Part shown: positions 16,267 to 23,995 of the stretch, one piece after another
Numbering within the stretch: the first letter of the stretch is position 1
Layout: the number at the start of each line of letters is the position of its first letter
Assembly (NCBI RefSeq): GCF_000308475.2
Contig: NZ_BAFT02000009.1
Span: forward strand, 1 to 34,683
DNA length: 34,683 bases
DNA from: Nocardia brasiliensis NBRC 14402
GTDB taxonomy: Bacteria; Actinomycetota; Actinomycetes; Mycobacteriales; Mycobacteriaceae
Direction: 5' to 3'
The notes under the pieces: model-generated
Databases searched by the model: none
Told to the model about the DNA's origin: nothing
The model's input: only the letters and a program-made list of their open reading frames with translations
Position numbers and translations under genes: made by a program

Positions 16267-17184
16267 TCAGTACCGAATCGCTTGCGAGTTGTTCATCGGA
16301 GACAATCGGTACCCACCTTCGTGCGATCGCACGTAGCCAGCTGTCGGGTCCGGGAAATGTGTTCCGAGGAGCAAGGTTTCGGTATCGGCCAGCTCGCTGA
16401 GCAGGGCGCGACGGGTGGCCTCGGCTTGGCCGGGATCGATATCGACGCAGCTGGAGATTTCGGGATGGGACACCTGGACGGGGTGGTGCATGCAATCGCC
16501 GGTGATGACGGCTTCAGCTGAGCCGCTCCGCAATTCGACCGCGAGGTGCCCCGGCGTGTGTCCGGGCGTCGGGATCAGCCGAAGCCCTGGCGTGATCGCG
16601 GAACCACTCGCCGGGACGTCGACGAGGTCGAGCAGCCCGGCGTCCTCGATCGGATGGACCGAGTCACGGAACATCTGGCTGCGCGCTTCATCCATGTCGT
16701 AGCTCGCCCAGAACTCACGTTCGGCACGCGCCGTGACGTAGCGCGCATTGGGGAAGGCGGGTACCCAATTCCCTTGTTCCGCGACGGTGTTCCAGCCGAC
16801 ATGATCGGCATGCAGGTGGGTCAGCAGCACCAGATCCACCGCTTCCGGCGCGAACCCGATGTCTGCGAGGCGGGCCAGGTAATCGGTGTTCAGGTCGTGC
16901 CAGGCGGGATTCACCCGGGTCTTTCCGTTGCCGATCCCGGTGTCGATCAGCACGCGCAGTCCGTCGACGAGCACCGCGAAACTGTGGCTGGCGAAACGCA
17001 GGATGCCTTGGTCGTCCGCGAAAGCCGGTTGCAGCCAGGGCTGCCCGGCGATCAGGTCCGGCGTGGCCGATGGCAGCAGCCACGCACCCGTTTCCGCCGC
17101 CAGGGCGAGTTCGTCCACCCGGTGGATCGTGAGGTCGCCCACCGGCCAAGCGGTCGACGCGCCGGCTGTCCCTGTCGTCTGCAT
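16267..17184 (-). CDS. Metallo-beta-lactamase-fold hydrolase (lactonase/MPH-like)
   Basis: This 305-residue zinc hydrolase has the metal-binding motif HLHADH (123-128), His209 in PGHTPGH, Asp230 in ITGDC and His276 in GTHFP, so both metal sites are complete. The overall pattern (HxHxDH, then GHTPGHL, then TGD) resembles N-acyl-homoserine-lactone lactonases and methyl-parathion-hydrolase-like enzymes. The natural substrate is not determinable here. The ATG at 17182-17184 is preferred because GGAGG lies 8 nt upstream; a GTG four codons earlier overlaps that site. The gene diverges from the AtzG-like/amidase operon, and a perfect palindrome covers its upstream region, so the two sides may be controlled together. 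Positions 16019-16266 beyond its stop codon hold no convincing gene. Confidence 0.88.
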   Translation of the reverse strand: MQTTGTAGASTAWPVGDLTIHRVDELALAAETGAWLLPSATPDLIAGQPWLQPAFADDQGILRFASHSFAVLVDGLRVLIDTGIGNGKTRVNPAWHDLNTDYLARLADIGFAPEAVDLVLLTHLHADHVGWNTVAEQGNWVPAFPNARYVTARAEREFWASYDMDEARSQMFRDSVHPIEDAGLLDLVDVPASGSAITPGLRLIPTPGHTPGHLAVELRSGSAEAVITGDCMHHPVQVSHPEISSCVDIDPGQAEATRRALLSELADTETLLLGTHFPDPTAGYVRSHEGGYRLSPMNNSQAIRY

Positions 17185-17197
17185 ACCGTCCTCCACA

Positions 17198-17216
17198 AAA
17201 GCAAAGTGTTTGCTTT
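17198..17216. promoter_or_regulatory. Perfect palindrome, probable operator of the divergent pair
   Basis: AAAGCAAA-GTG-TTTGCTTT: two 8-bp arms around 3 bp, in an otherwise very GC-rich region. It ends 13 bp before the ATG of the metallo-hydrolase. Its right arm overlaps a plausible plus-strand -35 box TTTGCT (17209-17214), followed after 18 bp by TAACGT (17233-17238), upstream of the AtzG-like gene. The TetR gene at 18900 is the nearest candidate binder. Confidence 0.6.
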
Positions 17217-17291
17217 AACGAACCGTATGCCCTAACGTCCATTAACGCAAACCCTTAGCTTTTGTAGCTGCGACCCGCTGGAAGGTGACCG

Positions 17292-17495
17292 ATGACCGCC
17301 GAGCTCAGCAGAGCCCCCGGAACCGCTGAATGGGCGGCGCGAGTGGACTTTTCGTTGCCGGTCGACCGCCGCACGGAGGTATCCGCGACGCTCGACCACA
17401 TCCTGTCCGTGGTCGGACTGTTGCGAGAACTGGATTTCACGGACACCGCCCCGGCGACCGTCTTTTACGCAGGTGGCCGCGATGCAACCGTATGA
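17292..17495 (+). CDS. AtzG-like small amidase-associated protein
   Basis: This 67-residue helical protein has the pattern of AtzG/DUF4089 proteins: an N-terminal helix, a central DRRTEVSATLDHILSVVGLLREL helix and a C-terminal tail ending in ATVFYAGG. AtzG and the related GatC bind an amidase or GatA partner and stabilise it; such genes sit immediately upstream of the amidase. A GAAGGTG ribosome-binding site precedes the ATG. Its stop codon overlaps the amidase start by 14 nt, which supports translational coupling. Assignment rests on context and a short motif, so it is less certain than that of the amidase. Confidence 0.7.
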   Translation: MTAELSRAPGTAEWAARVDFSLPVDRRTEVSATLDHILSVVGLLRELDFTDTAPATVFYAGGRDATV

Positions 17496-18867
17496 GCTGA
17501 CGCTCGCCGACGCGTCCGCCGCGATGCAGGCCGGCCAACTTTCACCGGTCGAACTCGTGGATTCGATACTGGACCGCATCGAGCACGTCGAGCCCTTGCT
17601 CGGTGCGTATGTGACGGTGACAACCGACCGTGCGCGCGCGGCGGCACGGCAGGCCGAGCGGGAAATTGCGCAACGACGGACGCGTCGGGCATTGCACGGC
17701 ATCCCGGTCGCGCTGAAAGACCTGATCGACGTCGCCGGGCTACCGACCACGGCGAGTTCGCGCGTCCGAGCAGGCCACCGAGCCGAGACCGACAGCGCCG
17801 TCACGGCCCGCTTGGCCGCGGCAGGCACCGCCTTGCTCGGCAAAACCCACACGCACGAGTTCGCGTACGGCCTGACCACACCCCAGACGCGCAACGCTTG
17901 GAATCCCGAACGAGTAGCGGGCGGCTCGAGCGGCGGTTCCGCGGTCGCGGTCGCCGCGGGCGCGGCGACCTTCGCCCTCGGCACCGATACCGGCGGCTCC
18001 ATCCGGGTGCCCGCCGCCCTCAACGGCGTGGTCGGGCTGAAGCCGACCTACGGCCTGATCTCCCGACACGGCGTCACCGCGCTGTCCTGGTCACTGGATC
18101 ACGTCGGACCGATCACCCGCACCGTCGCCGACGCGGCGCTGGCCCTCACCGCCCTAGCCGGCCCAGACCCCCGCGACCCAGCCAGCCTGTCCCACACCGC
18201 CGACTATCGACTCGACCCCGATATCGACCTGCGCGGTCTGCGCATCGGCGTGCCCGTGAACTACTACTTCGACCGCGTCGAGCCCGGCATCGAGACCGCC
18301 GTACGGGCCGCTATCGACCACCTGTCCGAACTGGGTGCCGAGCTCGTCGAGATCGAGATCCCGATGACCCGGTACATCAAAGCGATCCAATGGGGACTGA
18401 TGGTGCCGGAAGCCAGTGCCGTGCACGAAAATTCGTTGCGCAGCACACCTGACCGCTATGGTCCGGATGTCCGGAACCTGTTGGAGGCAGGCACATTTCT
18501 CCCGGCAGCCGACTACCTGCGCGCTCAGCGCGCCCGAACCCTCTTGCGAGAAGCCGTCATCCGCCTATTCGACGACGTCGACTTGATCGCCGCGCCGACC
18601 GTCCCCGCAACTGCCGCCCGCGCCGGACAGGACGAATTCCATTGGTCCGACGGCACAGTCGAGACCGTCGCCGACGGCTACGTGCGGCTCTCGGCACCGG
18701 CGAACATCACCGGAATCCCCGCCATGACCATCCCAGTCGGACACGACCCGGCCGGTCTGCCGATCGGCATGCAGCTCATGACCCGGCCCCTCGGTGAGCC
18801 GTTGCTGCTGCGAGCCGGGCACGCCTACGAGCGCACCACCGCTCGTCAGCCGCTACCGGTGCTGTGA
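17482..18867 (+). CDS. Amidase-signature-family hydrolase
   Basis: This 461-residue Ser-cis-Ser-Lys hydrolase shows Lys79 in IPVALKD, cis-Ser149 in GGSSGGS (147-153) and nucleophile Ser173 in TDTGGSIR. The 24-residue distance between the serines equals that of GatA and FAAH. It cleaves an amide bond. The closest general classes are Asp/Glu-tRNA amidotransferase subunit A-like amidases and AtzF/biuret-type hydrolases; it is not GatA itself, as no gatB or gatC lies nearby. The ATG at 17482 is preferred over the GTG at 17473 because AGGTGG serves as ribosome-binding site 5 nt before it. It probably forms a complex with the AtzG-like protein and is followed by a TetR gene after 32 nt. Confidence 0.93.
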   Translation: MQPYELTLADASAAMQAGQLSPVELVDSILDRIEHVEPLLGAYVTVTTDRARAAARQAEREIAQRRTRRALHGIPVALKDLIDVAGLPTTASSRVRAGHRAETDSAVTARLAAAGTALLGKTHTHEFAYGLTTPQTRNAWNPERVAGGSSGGSAVAVAAGAATFALGTDTGGSIRVPAALNGVVGLKPTYGLISRHGVTALSWSLDHVGPITRTVADAALALTALAGPDPRDPASLSHTADYRLDPDIDLRGLRIGVPVNYYFDRVEPGIETAVRAAIDHLSELGAELVEIEIPMTRYIKAIQWGLMVPEASAVHENSLRSTPDRYGPDVRNLLEAGTFLPAADYLRAQRARTLLREAVIRLFDDVDLIAAPTVPATAARAGQDEFHWSDGTVETVADGYVRLSAPANITGIPAMTIPVGHDPAGLPIGMQLMTRPLGEPLLLRAGHAYERTTARQPLPVL

Positions 18868-18887
18868 ACGTCGCGCACGAGCCCATT

Positions 18888-18893
18888 TAAGGT
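18888..18893 (+). promoter_or_regulatory. -10 box of a probable leaderless tetR promoter
   Basis: TAAGGT ends 6 nt before the GTG start of the TetR gene. The overlapping GGTGGAG could instead be a ribosome-binding site, so the regulator may be expressed both from its own promoter and from the amidase operon. Confidence 0.4.
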
Positions 18894-18899
18894 GGAGCA

Positions 18900-19460
18900 G
18901 TGAGCCGCAGATCGATAGTTCGACCCGGCGGGCGCAGCGCCAGGGTCCAGCAGTCGGTCCACACCGCCGTCCGTGAACTCGACGCCGAGGTGGGCCGGGC
19001 CGCCCTCACCGTGCCACGGATCGCCGCCCGCGCCGGCGTCACCCCCTCCACCATCTACCGCCGCTGGGGCGACCTGCAGGAACTCCTCTCCGACGTCGCC
19101 GTCGAACGCCTCCGCCCCGACAGCCCACCCGAAGACCACGGCGACCTCCGAGCCGACCTGCGCGCCTGGACCGAACAATTCATCGAAGAAATGGACTCCC
19201 CACCCGGCCGTGCCTACCTCCGTGACGCCCTCCTCGCCGACCCCGAAGGCGCCAACGCCGGCCAATGCTCCCAGTTCGCCGCCGACCAAATCGCCACCAT
19301 CCTCGACCGAGCCACCCGCCGCGGCGAATCCCCACCCGCGCTAGAACCCGTCCTCGACCAACTGGTCGCCCCCATCATGTACCGAATTCTCTTGCGCCCC
19401 AGCGCTATCGATGCGGAATACGCGCGGGGGCTAGTGCGCAGGGTTGTCGATCAGTGCTGA
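18900..19460 (+). CDS. TetR-family regulator of the amidase cluster
   Basis: This 186-residue regulator has a helix-turn-helix at about 20-65 (ALTVPRIAARAGVTPSTIYR) and a C-terminal domain like TetR_C_33-type actinobacterial proteins. It follows the amidase by 32 nt in the same direction. It may bind the palindrome at 17198-17216 between the metallo-hydrolase and the AtzG-like gene. The coding strand is strikingly C-rich in its 3' half, like other genes here at high GC. The start is GTG; the alternative MDSPP-type internal starts would remove the DNA-binding domain. Confidence 0.9.
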   Translation: MSRRSIVRPGGRSARVQQSVHTAVRELDAEVGRAALTVPRIAARAGVTPSTIYRRWGDLQELLSDVAVERLRPDSPPEDHGDLRADLRAWTEQFIEEMDSPPGRAYLRDALLADPEGANAGQCSQFAADQIATILDRATRRGESPPALEPVLDQLVAPIMYRILLRPSAIDAEYARGLVRRVVDQC

Positions 19461-19674
19461 TCTCGGTCGCGACGAGATGCCCTCTGGGAGAAAGAATCGC
19501 CCGATCCCGAGACATGCACAGGTGATCTCGCGCCGAGCGAATTCGAACCAATGCTTCGACAGGCAGCCCCATCGGACATGAGCTACGTGATCCGCGAAGC
19601 TACATCGCTCGTTCGCGTCTGTGACGCACACTGATTCGGTGGTAGTCAACATTCGACTGACGCGGCGTCGTGAG

Positions 19675-20931
19675 ATGACTGCTCGCGAGACAGCTCAGGA
19701 TGCACTAGATCGCAGATGGTACGGCTACGACCCGACGGCGAGTCCAGACGAGTTGTGGCAGCACAACCGTGGACGCTGGAAGTTGAGCGAGAGACGGTTG
19801 GAGCTGGAGCGATTCGTGACGTTCTCGTTCGAGGGTGCAGTGATAGCGGTCGCCTCGCTCGACGGTCACGAGTGGGTGCCTGATCGCCGACCCGGAGGGT
19901 TGCGGATTGCTTTCATCGGCCGCCCCTTCGAGCCAGGTACTGTGATCTACGAAGCGCTCGTCGGAATGCCTGTTCCCCGAGAAGGTCAGAACCCGGTTCA
20001 GTACTTAGAGGTTCCCGGAATCGATGACTTGTCGACCCGCAGCACTCCGTCGGAGGTCTCCTCGGACGCCGTGCGCACCTTGCTGCTGACGTGGAACCCA
20101 GCCAACTGGGACTGGGGCGGGTACCCGGCTGCGATAGAACAGACCTCGACCGGGATCACTGTTCATTCGCAGTGGTCCACCGGACCACGGAATAGTGGTG
20201 TCCGCCCGGGAGATCACGCGTACTTGCTGAGGCAGGGTCGTGAAGGACGTGGAATCATCGCCGCCGGAACGATAATCAGTGAGATCGAACCCGACCTGCA
20301 CTGGGATGGCTCCGAACGATTCGCGAACTATGTTCAGCTCGAATGGGATACGGTCCTCGCCCCTGAACAACTTTTGACGACCGAAATGCTCCAAACGAAG
20401 CTCCCCAGTCAACATTGGCGCCTGCAGGGTAGCGGCGTGCTGGTCAGAGCGGAGGTCGTCGCCTCACTCGATGCTCTGTGGGCGGAGCATCTCGCCGAAG
20501 TCGGGCGCCCGGAACATACCAGCGCTCGAGGGCCCGGCCAACAGCGACAGCCTGATCCGGCGCGGCGCAAGAAGGTCGAACAAGCTGCACAGCAGCGGTT
20601 GATGGACTACTACGAAAGCCTCGGCTGGAGTGTGGTGGACACTCACACCGCGAAGTCATTTGATGCCCTCGCCAGACGCGGCGGTGCTGTTCTGTACTTG
20701 GAGGCCAAGGGCACCGAGAGCGCAGGCGCCTCCGTCCTGGTTACTCGGGGTGAGGTCGAACACGCTCGCGCTCATCCTGGACGTTGCATGATGGGGATCT
20801 GGAGTGGAATGGAGTTCGGCGACGACGGTGAGATCAACCCGAACGCTGGGTCGTTTCGCGTGATCCCGTTCGACCCGGACCGTGGGGGTCTCACCGTCGT
20901 GGGCTACGAATGGAGGCCGAACACCACCTGA
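19675..20931 (+). CDS. Predicted modification-dependent nuclease (PUA/EVE-like reader plus DUF3883)
   Basis: The 418 residues divide into three parts. Residues 15-125 form a beta-rich domain I cannot name (RGRWKLSERRLELERFVTF). Residues 135-275 resemble the PUA/EVE-like modules of ScoMcrA-type endonucleases (LLLTWNPANWDW, RPGDHAYLLRQG, RGIIAAGTI). Residues 300-418 form a DUF3883-type PD-(D/E)xK nuclease with Asp330 (SFDALARRGG) and Glu343-x-Lys345 (LYLEAKGT). EVE-like domains can bind modified cytosines, so a single-protein restriction system against modified DNA is the best inference. The G+C content, about 60 % in lines I sampled (52 % in one), is below the roughly 70 % of neighbours and suggests transfer. 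The start is uncertain: a GTG at 19621 adds 18 residues. Neither has a good ribosome-binding site. It ends next to a truncated HAD gene. Confidence 0.75.
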   Translation: MTARETAQDALDRRWYGYDPTASPDELWQHNRGRWKLSERRLELERFVTFSFEGAVIAVASLDGHEWVPDRRPGGLRIAFIGRPFEPGTVIYEALVGMPVPREGQNPVQYLEVPGIDDLSTRSTPSEVSSDAVRTLLLTWNPANWDWGGYPAAIEQTSTGITVHSQWSTGPRNSGVRPGDHAYLLRQGREGRGIIAAGTIISEIEPDLHWDGSERFANYVQLEWDTVLAPEQLLTTEMLQTKLPSQHWRLQGSGVLVRAEVVASLDALWAEHLAEVGRPEHTSARGPGQQRQPDPARRKKVEQAAQQRLMDYYESLGWSVVDTHTAKSFDALARRGGAVLYLEAKGTESAGASVLVTRGEVEHARAHPGRCMMGIWSGMEFGDDGEINPNAGSFRVIPFDPDRGGLTVVGYEWRPNTT

Positions 20932-20937
20932 AGCCCG

Positions 20938-21111
20938 AAACATTTGGAAAACCTGGAACGCCGCACGGTAGTCGTGGCCCAGAGCGATCGTCGCGCCCAA
21001 CACCGACACGAACGTATGTCGCGGCACGCCAAGCCAATCCGCCCACGTCCCGTACTCGCGTGTCTCGTCGACGAGAGTTTCACCGACATCGAACACAACC
21101 GCCCCGATCAT
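20938..21111 (-). pseudogene. Truncated HAD-family hydrolase (N-terminal fragment)
   Basis: The first 58 codons read as the N-terminus of a HAD-superfamily hydrolase: MIGAVVFDVGETLVDETRE with the nucleophile Asp8 in DVGET, then a cap-domain start (TWADWLGVPRHTFVSVLGA and GHDYRAAFQVF). Similarity then stops, and the frame runs on as antisense of the nuclease gene to 20656. The break is within about 6 bp of the nuclease stop codon. Motifs II-IV are missing, so no activity is expected. No remnant of the C-terminal half was found on the far side of the nuclease gene. Confidence 0.75.
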
Positions 21112-21169
21112 GGGATCACGGTACCTGGGTCGATTCCGGAGATGAGGTCAACAGCCCGTCAGCGTGGAC

Positions 21170-22054
21170 TTACAGCGCCGCAGCGGCGTCCATCATCAAC
21201 TCGCGTGAACGGTCCGGAGTCTCCGCCTGAACCGAGAGGCGGTCCATGACCCCGCGGTAGAGCCGAACATCCTCTTTACGATCCAGATACAGCGCGGTGG
21301 TCAGCTGCTCCAAGTAGATGATGTCCGGCAAATCCAGTTCGGCGAAGCGCAGCATGGTGAACGAACTGCCCGCTGCCGCACTGCCACCGGAACGGTAGGA
21401 CAGCACCTGGATCGTCACGTTGGGCTTGGCCGACATATTGACGAGATGCTCGATCTGTTCCCGCTGGACCGCCCTACCGCCGACCGGCCGATGCAGCACC
21501 GCCTCATCGAGCACCGCCCACAAGAGCGGACCGCCGGGGGCATCCAGGATCCGTTGCCGGTCACTACGCAACGCCACGCGCCGCGCGGCCTCGTCGGTCT
21601 TCTCCCCCATCCCGACAACGGCGGCAGCGTAGTTCTCGGTCTGCAACAGACCCGGAACCAGTTGGCCCTCATAGGTTCTGATCACCCGCGCCGCGCCCTC
21701 GAGACCGACGTAGGTCTCGAACCATTGCGGCAACAGGTCGTTGTACCGATGCCACCAGCCCGGCTCGTTCGCCTTGCGCGCCAGATCGACGAACATCTCC
21801 CGCTGCTCGGACTCCGCCACTCCGTACAGGTCCAGCAGATCCACGATGTCACGTTCTTTGAAACCGGTGCGGCCGAGCTCGAGCCGACTGATCTTGGCGT
21901 ACGAACCACGGATGTGGTCACCCGCCTCTTGCGGTGTGATGCCACGATATTCACGCAGTTTGCGGAGTTGGCCACCGACCGCGATCCGCAGCGCCGTCGG
22001 GCCTCGCTCTGCGACGCCAGGATCGACAACGATCTGGGCAGGTTCTGCGGTCAC
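21170..22054 (-). CDS. XRE-type helix-turn-helix regulator with DUF5753
   Basis: This 294-residue protein of the actinobacterial Scr1/DUF5753 group has a helix-turn-helix (28-82: LRKLREYRGITPQEAGDHIR, then AKISRLELGRTGF) followed by DUF5753 (about 105-280: LVPGLLQTENYA, then LHRPVGGRAVQREQIEHLV). Proteins of this type usually act with a small DUF397 partner encoded next to them; no DUF397 gene is visible within the adjacent 1 kb on either side. The GTG at 22052-22054 is chosen because GGAGAAC lies 2-8 nt before it; the track of open codons continues upstream without homology. It precedes the truncated HAD gene, with 58 nt between. Confidence 0.9.
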   Translation of the reverse strand: MTAEPAQIVVDPGVAERGPTALRIAVGGQLRKLREYRGITPQEAGDHIRGSYAKISRLELGRTGFKERDIVDLLDLYGVAESEQREMFVDLARKANEPGWWHRYNDLLPQWFETYVGLEGAARVIRTYEGQLVPGLLQTENYAAAVVGMGEKTDEAARRVALRSDRQRILDAPGGPLLWAVLDEAVLHRPVGGRAVQREQIEHLVNMSAKPNVTIQVLSYRSGGSAAAGSSFTMLRFAELDLPDIIYLEQLTTALYLDRKEDVRLYRGVMDRLSVQAETPDRSRELMMDAAAAL

Positions 22055-22398
22055 GAGTTCTCCGATGTTGGAAGTCCACCAGCAGCAGCGCCGCCGCACC
22101 CGCACCCTCACACGAGTCGCACTGCGCCAGCGCAAATGATATCGCTTGGGTAACGCAACATCCAACGACCCGGCGGAAACCGGCGGAAGTTGGCCTACCG
22201 GCGGCGCGTTTCATCGGTCAGTATCTCTGCGACGAAGCCTTGCACAGATGCAAGGCTGTCCAGGCCCGTGGCTTCCGACTACGGTCGGGGTCGTGCTCGC
22301 AACCCTGACCACGTGGGCGCTCTCGCAGTGCGGGTGGCGTCTGGCGCGAACCCGAACCAGTACACGGCCTGCACCAACGACCGCACAGGGTCGTGCCG
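22055..22398. other. Gap without a supported gene; possible promoter of the XRE gene
   Basis: On the minus strand TTGGAT (22160-22165), 18 bp and TATCAT (22136-22141) form a plausible promoter about 75 nt upstream of the XRE start. Plus-strand frames ending near 22402-22406 are open but have no ribosome-binding site or recognisable domain; one contains a short hydrophobic stretch. I do not call a gene here. Confidence 0.35.
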
Positions 22399-22601
22399 AT
22401 GAGTGATCGGGGAACTGTGCGGCAGTGGCACGGCGCGGAGGGCTGGGGTGTCATTGATTCCCCACCGTCCCGGGTGGCTGCTGGGTGTCGTTCACCGCGC
22501 TGAAGTTCGAACCCAGAGACCTCGATGAAGGTCAGCAGGTGGAATTCGAGTGCGAGTCGGCCGAACAGGATGGGTACCGCTACCGCGCTGTGCGCGTCTA
22601 G
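22399..22601 (+). pseudogene. Frameshifted cold-shock-domain protein gene
   Basis: The first 22 codons give MSDRGTVRQWHGAEGWGVIDSP, matching the start of actinobacterial cold-shock-like proteins (GTVREWH.EEGWGVIDSP type). Near 22465, in the run ccccaccgtcccg, the frame shifts by one base. The continuation in the new frame reads VPGGCWVSFTALKF, later EGQQVEFECESAEQDGY and finally YRAVRV-stop (22599-22601), the expected C-terminal half. In the original frame translation would stop at 22501-22503 after 34 residues. A single base change restores a 67-residue protein. It is either a real pseudogene or a sequencing error. The ribosome-binding site is weak. Confidence 0.7.
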
Positions 22602-22880
22602 CCCGCAGGTACACAGCCCATCGAACCGCGAATACGGCAGACGGATCGGGGCATGACCACAGCCGCCTGGGATATCGACCCCAGCACCGGACAGTGACGC
22701 AGGATCGACGGATAGGCCCAGCTGAACGGGTCCCGACCGCGATGCCTAGGACCGTCCGATGCTGCTTGACCGGGGGCGCACGATGCGGGTAGTCAACCGC
22801 GGGCGACAGGCGGCGGCAGACGGCGCTCGGGTTTCTGCCGATTGTTGACGCGTGCCGCCGGCTCCGCCGTCACGGCCCCT
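22602..22880. other. Non-coding gap
   Basis: Only very short frames occur (for example MTTAAWDIDPSTGQ-stop at about 22653). No RNA gene, repeat or clear terminator is recognisable here. It may hold decayed sequence of the accessory patch. Confidence 0.5.
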
Positions 22881-23558
22881 TCAGGTGTTGAGCGCTTTGC
22901 TGATAGCGGCGGCCACCTTTTCGGGGCGTGCGACCGGGGACAGATGGCTGGAGCGCAATTCGGTGAGGGTGGCGTTCGTGCGTTCGGCGAACCATCGTTG
23001 CAATCCGGGGTCGAGGATTTGATCGTCCAACGACAGCACGTATGCGCACGGCAGGTTGCGCCACGCGCTTGGTCCTGCGGGCTGAGCGAAGCACGCGCCG
23101 TGGGTCGGCTTCTGCGTTGCGGCCAATACCCTGCCCTTCGCGGCTGGAACGTCGGCGGCGAGCACCTCGGCGAACATGCCCGAATCGATGGTCGACCATC
23201 CGTCCTCGGCGAACCGGATCGCCTCACCGCCAGGCATTTTCGCACCGCGATCACTGAGCGACGCGACCGTCTCGTCTTGGCCCGGAGCGTAGGCCGCGAC
23301 GAACACCAGCGCGTCAACCTGCTCGCTGTGCTCGGCGGCCCCTGAGATCACCATGCCGCCATAAGAATGCCCGACCAGTGTCACCGGCCCGTCGAACTCC
23401 GAGATCTCCCGCCGGGTCCAGGCGATGTCATCGATGAGGGAAGTCAGCGGCAGCTGGACTGCCCGCACCTGATGCCCCTGGTCGTCTAGGGCCGCGATCA
23501 CTTCCTGCCAGAGCGACCCGTCACTCCACGCGCCGTGCACCAGCAATACATTCGCCAC
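22881..23558 (-). CDS. Alpha/beta-hydrolase (esterase-like)
   Basis: This 225-residue protein of the small alpha/beta-hydrolase group (EstC/salicylate-esterase-like) has the oxyanion strand VLLVHGAWSDGSLW (4-17), nucleophile elbow GHSYGG with Ser65, Asp178 or Asp179 in LSLDDQILD and His205 in SSHLSP, a complete triad. It has no signal peptide, so it should be cytoplasmic. The GTG at 23556-23558 is preferred: GGAGG lies 5 nt before it and the next residues start the conserved strand at once. The open frame extends 51 codons further without homology. It belongs to the accessory patch between the HTH gene and tRNA-Asn. The substrate is unknown. Confidence 0.9.
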   Translation of the reverse strand: MANVLLVHGAWSDGSLWQEVIAALDDQGHQVRAVQLPLTSLIDDIAWTRREISEFDGPVTLVGHSYGGMVISGAAEHSEQVDALVFVAAYAPGQDETVASLSDRGAKMPGGEAIRFAEDGWSTIDSGMFAEVLAADVPAAKGRVLAATQKPTHGACFAQPAGPSAWRNLPCAYVLSLDDQILDPGLQRWFAERTNATLTELRSSHLSPVARPEKVAAAISKALNT

Positions 23559-23947
23559 GACCGCCTCCACAATCTCCACTCGACGAACCAAACCGACGCC
23601 ATGATTTCCTTTGCAGCACAAGCAACCAGGCGACCCGGCGGGTGCCGAGTCAACCGGGTTGTCTCGCAACTTTCCGACACCACCCCCGTACACAACGACG
23701 GGAACCAACACCGGAGCCTATAAAACAAACCGATCCCGCCGGTACAGATAGCGCGTCCGGAGACAGGTCGGCGAGCGGCAACCAAAACGCTGAACCTGCT
23801 TCAGCTCCGATCAACTGGGTCACACCCAAGACGGTCGCGGCACTCATCGCCGAGCATCCCGCCCCGCGAACCGCAGCTCAGCAACTCGGTCATGGTGAGG
23901 ACGTTCGCGGCCCGGAAGGACCGGTTCCGACTTTCTGGAGACGAACT
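23559..23947. other. Gap between the hydrolase gene and the tRNA terminator
   Basis: Frames are open on both strands, but none has a start signal or a recognisable domain. A plus-strand stretch near 23810-23880 reads INWVTPKTVAALIAEHP, which looks protein-like but is not in a supported gene. I saw no integrase, transposase or direct copy of the tRNA 3' end. Confidence 0.4.
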
Positions 23948-23988
23948 CGGCCCCTGACCAGGTACATTAAAACGCTGGTCAGGGGCCG
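23948..23988 (-). terminator. Strong hairpin terminator after tRNA-Asn
   Basis: Arms 23948-23961 and 23975-23988 pair perfectly over 14 bp (CGGCCCCTGACCAG and its inverse) around a 13-nt AT-rich loop. It begins 8 nt beyond the tRNA 3' end in the direction of transcription. There is no U tract. Confidence 0.85.
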
Positions 23989-23995
23989 GATTGTG

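Noticed and set aside
16155..16495. Small protein-like frames on both strands downstream of the metallo-hydrolase, e.g. minus-strand tail NDRIIEIEVITEL
   Set aside because: They overlap the end of a well-supported gene, have no start signals and match no family I know. They could be remnants but are not callable.
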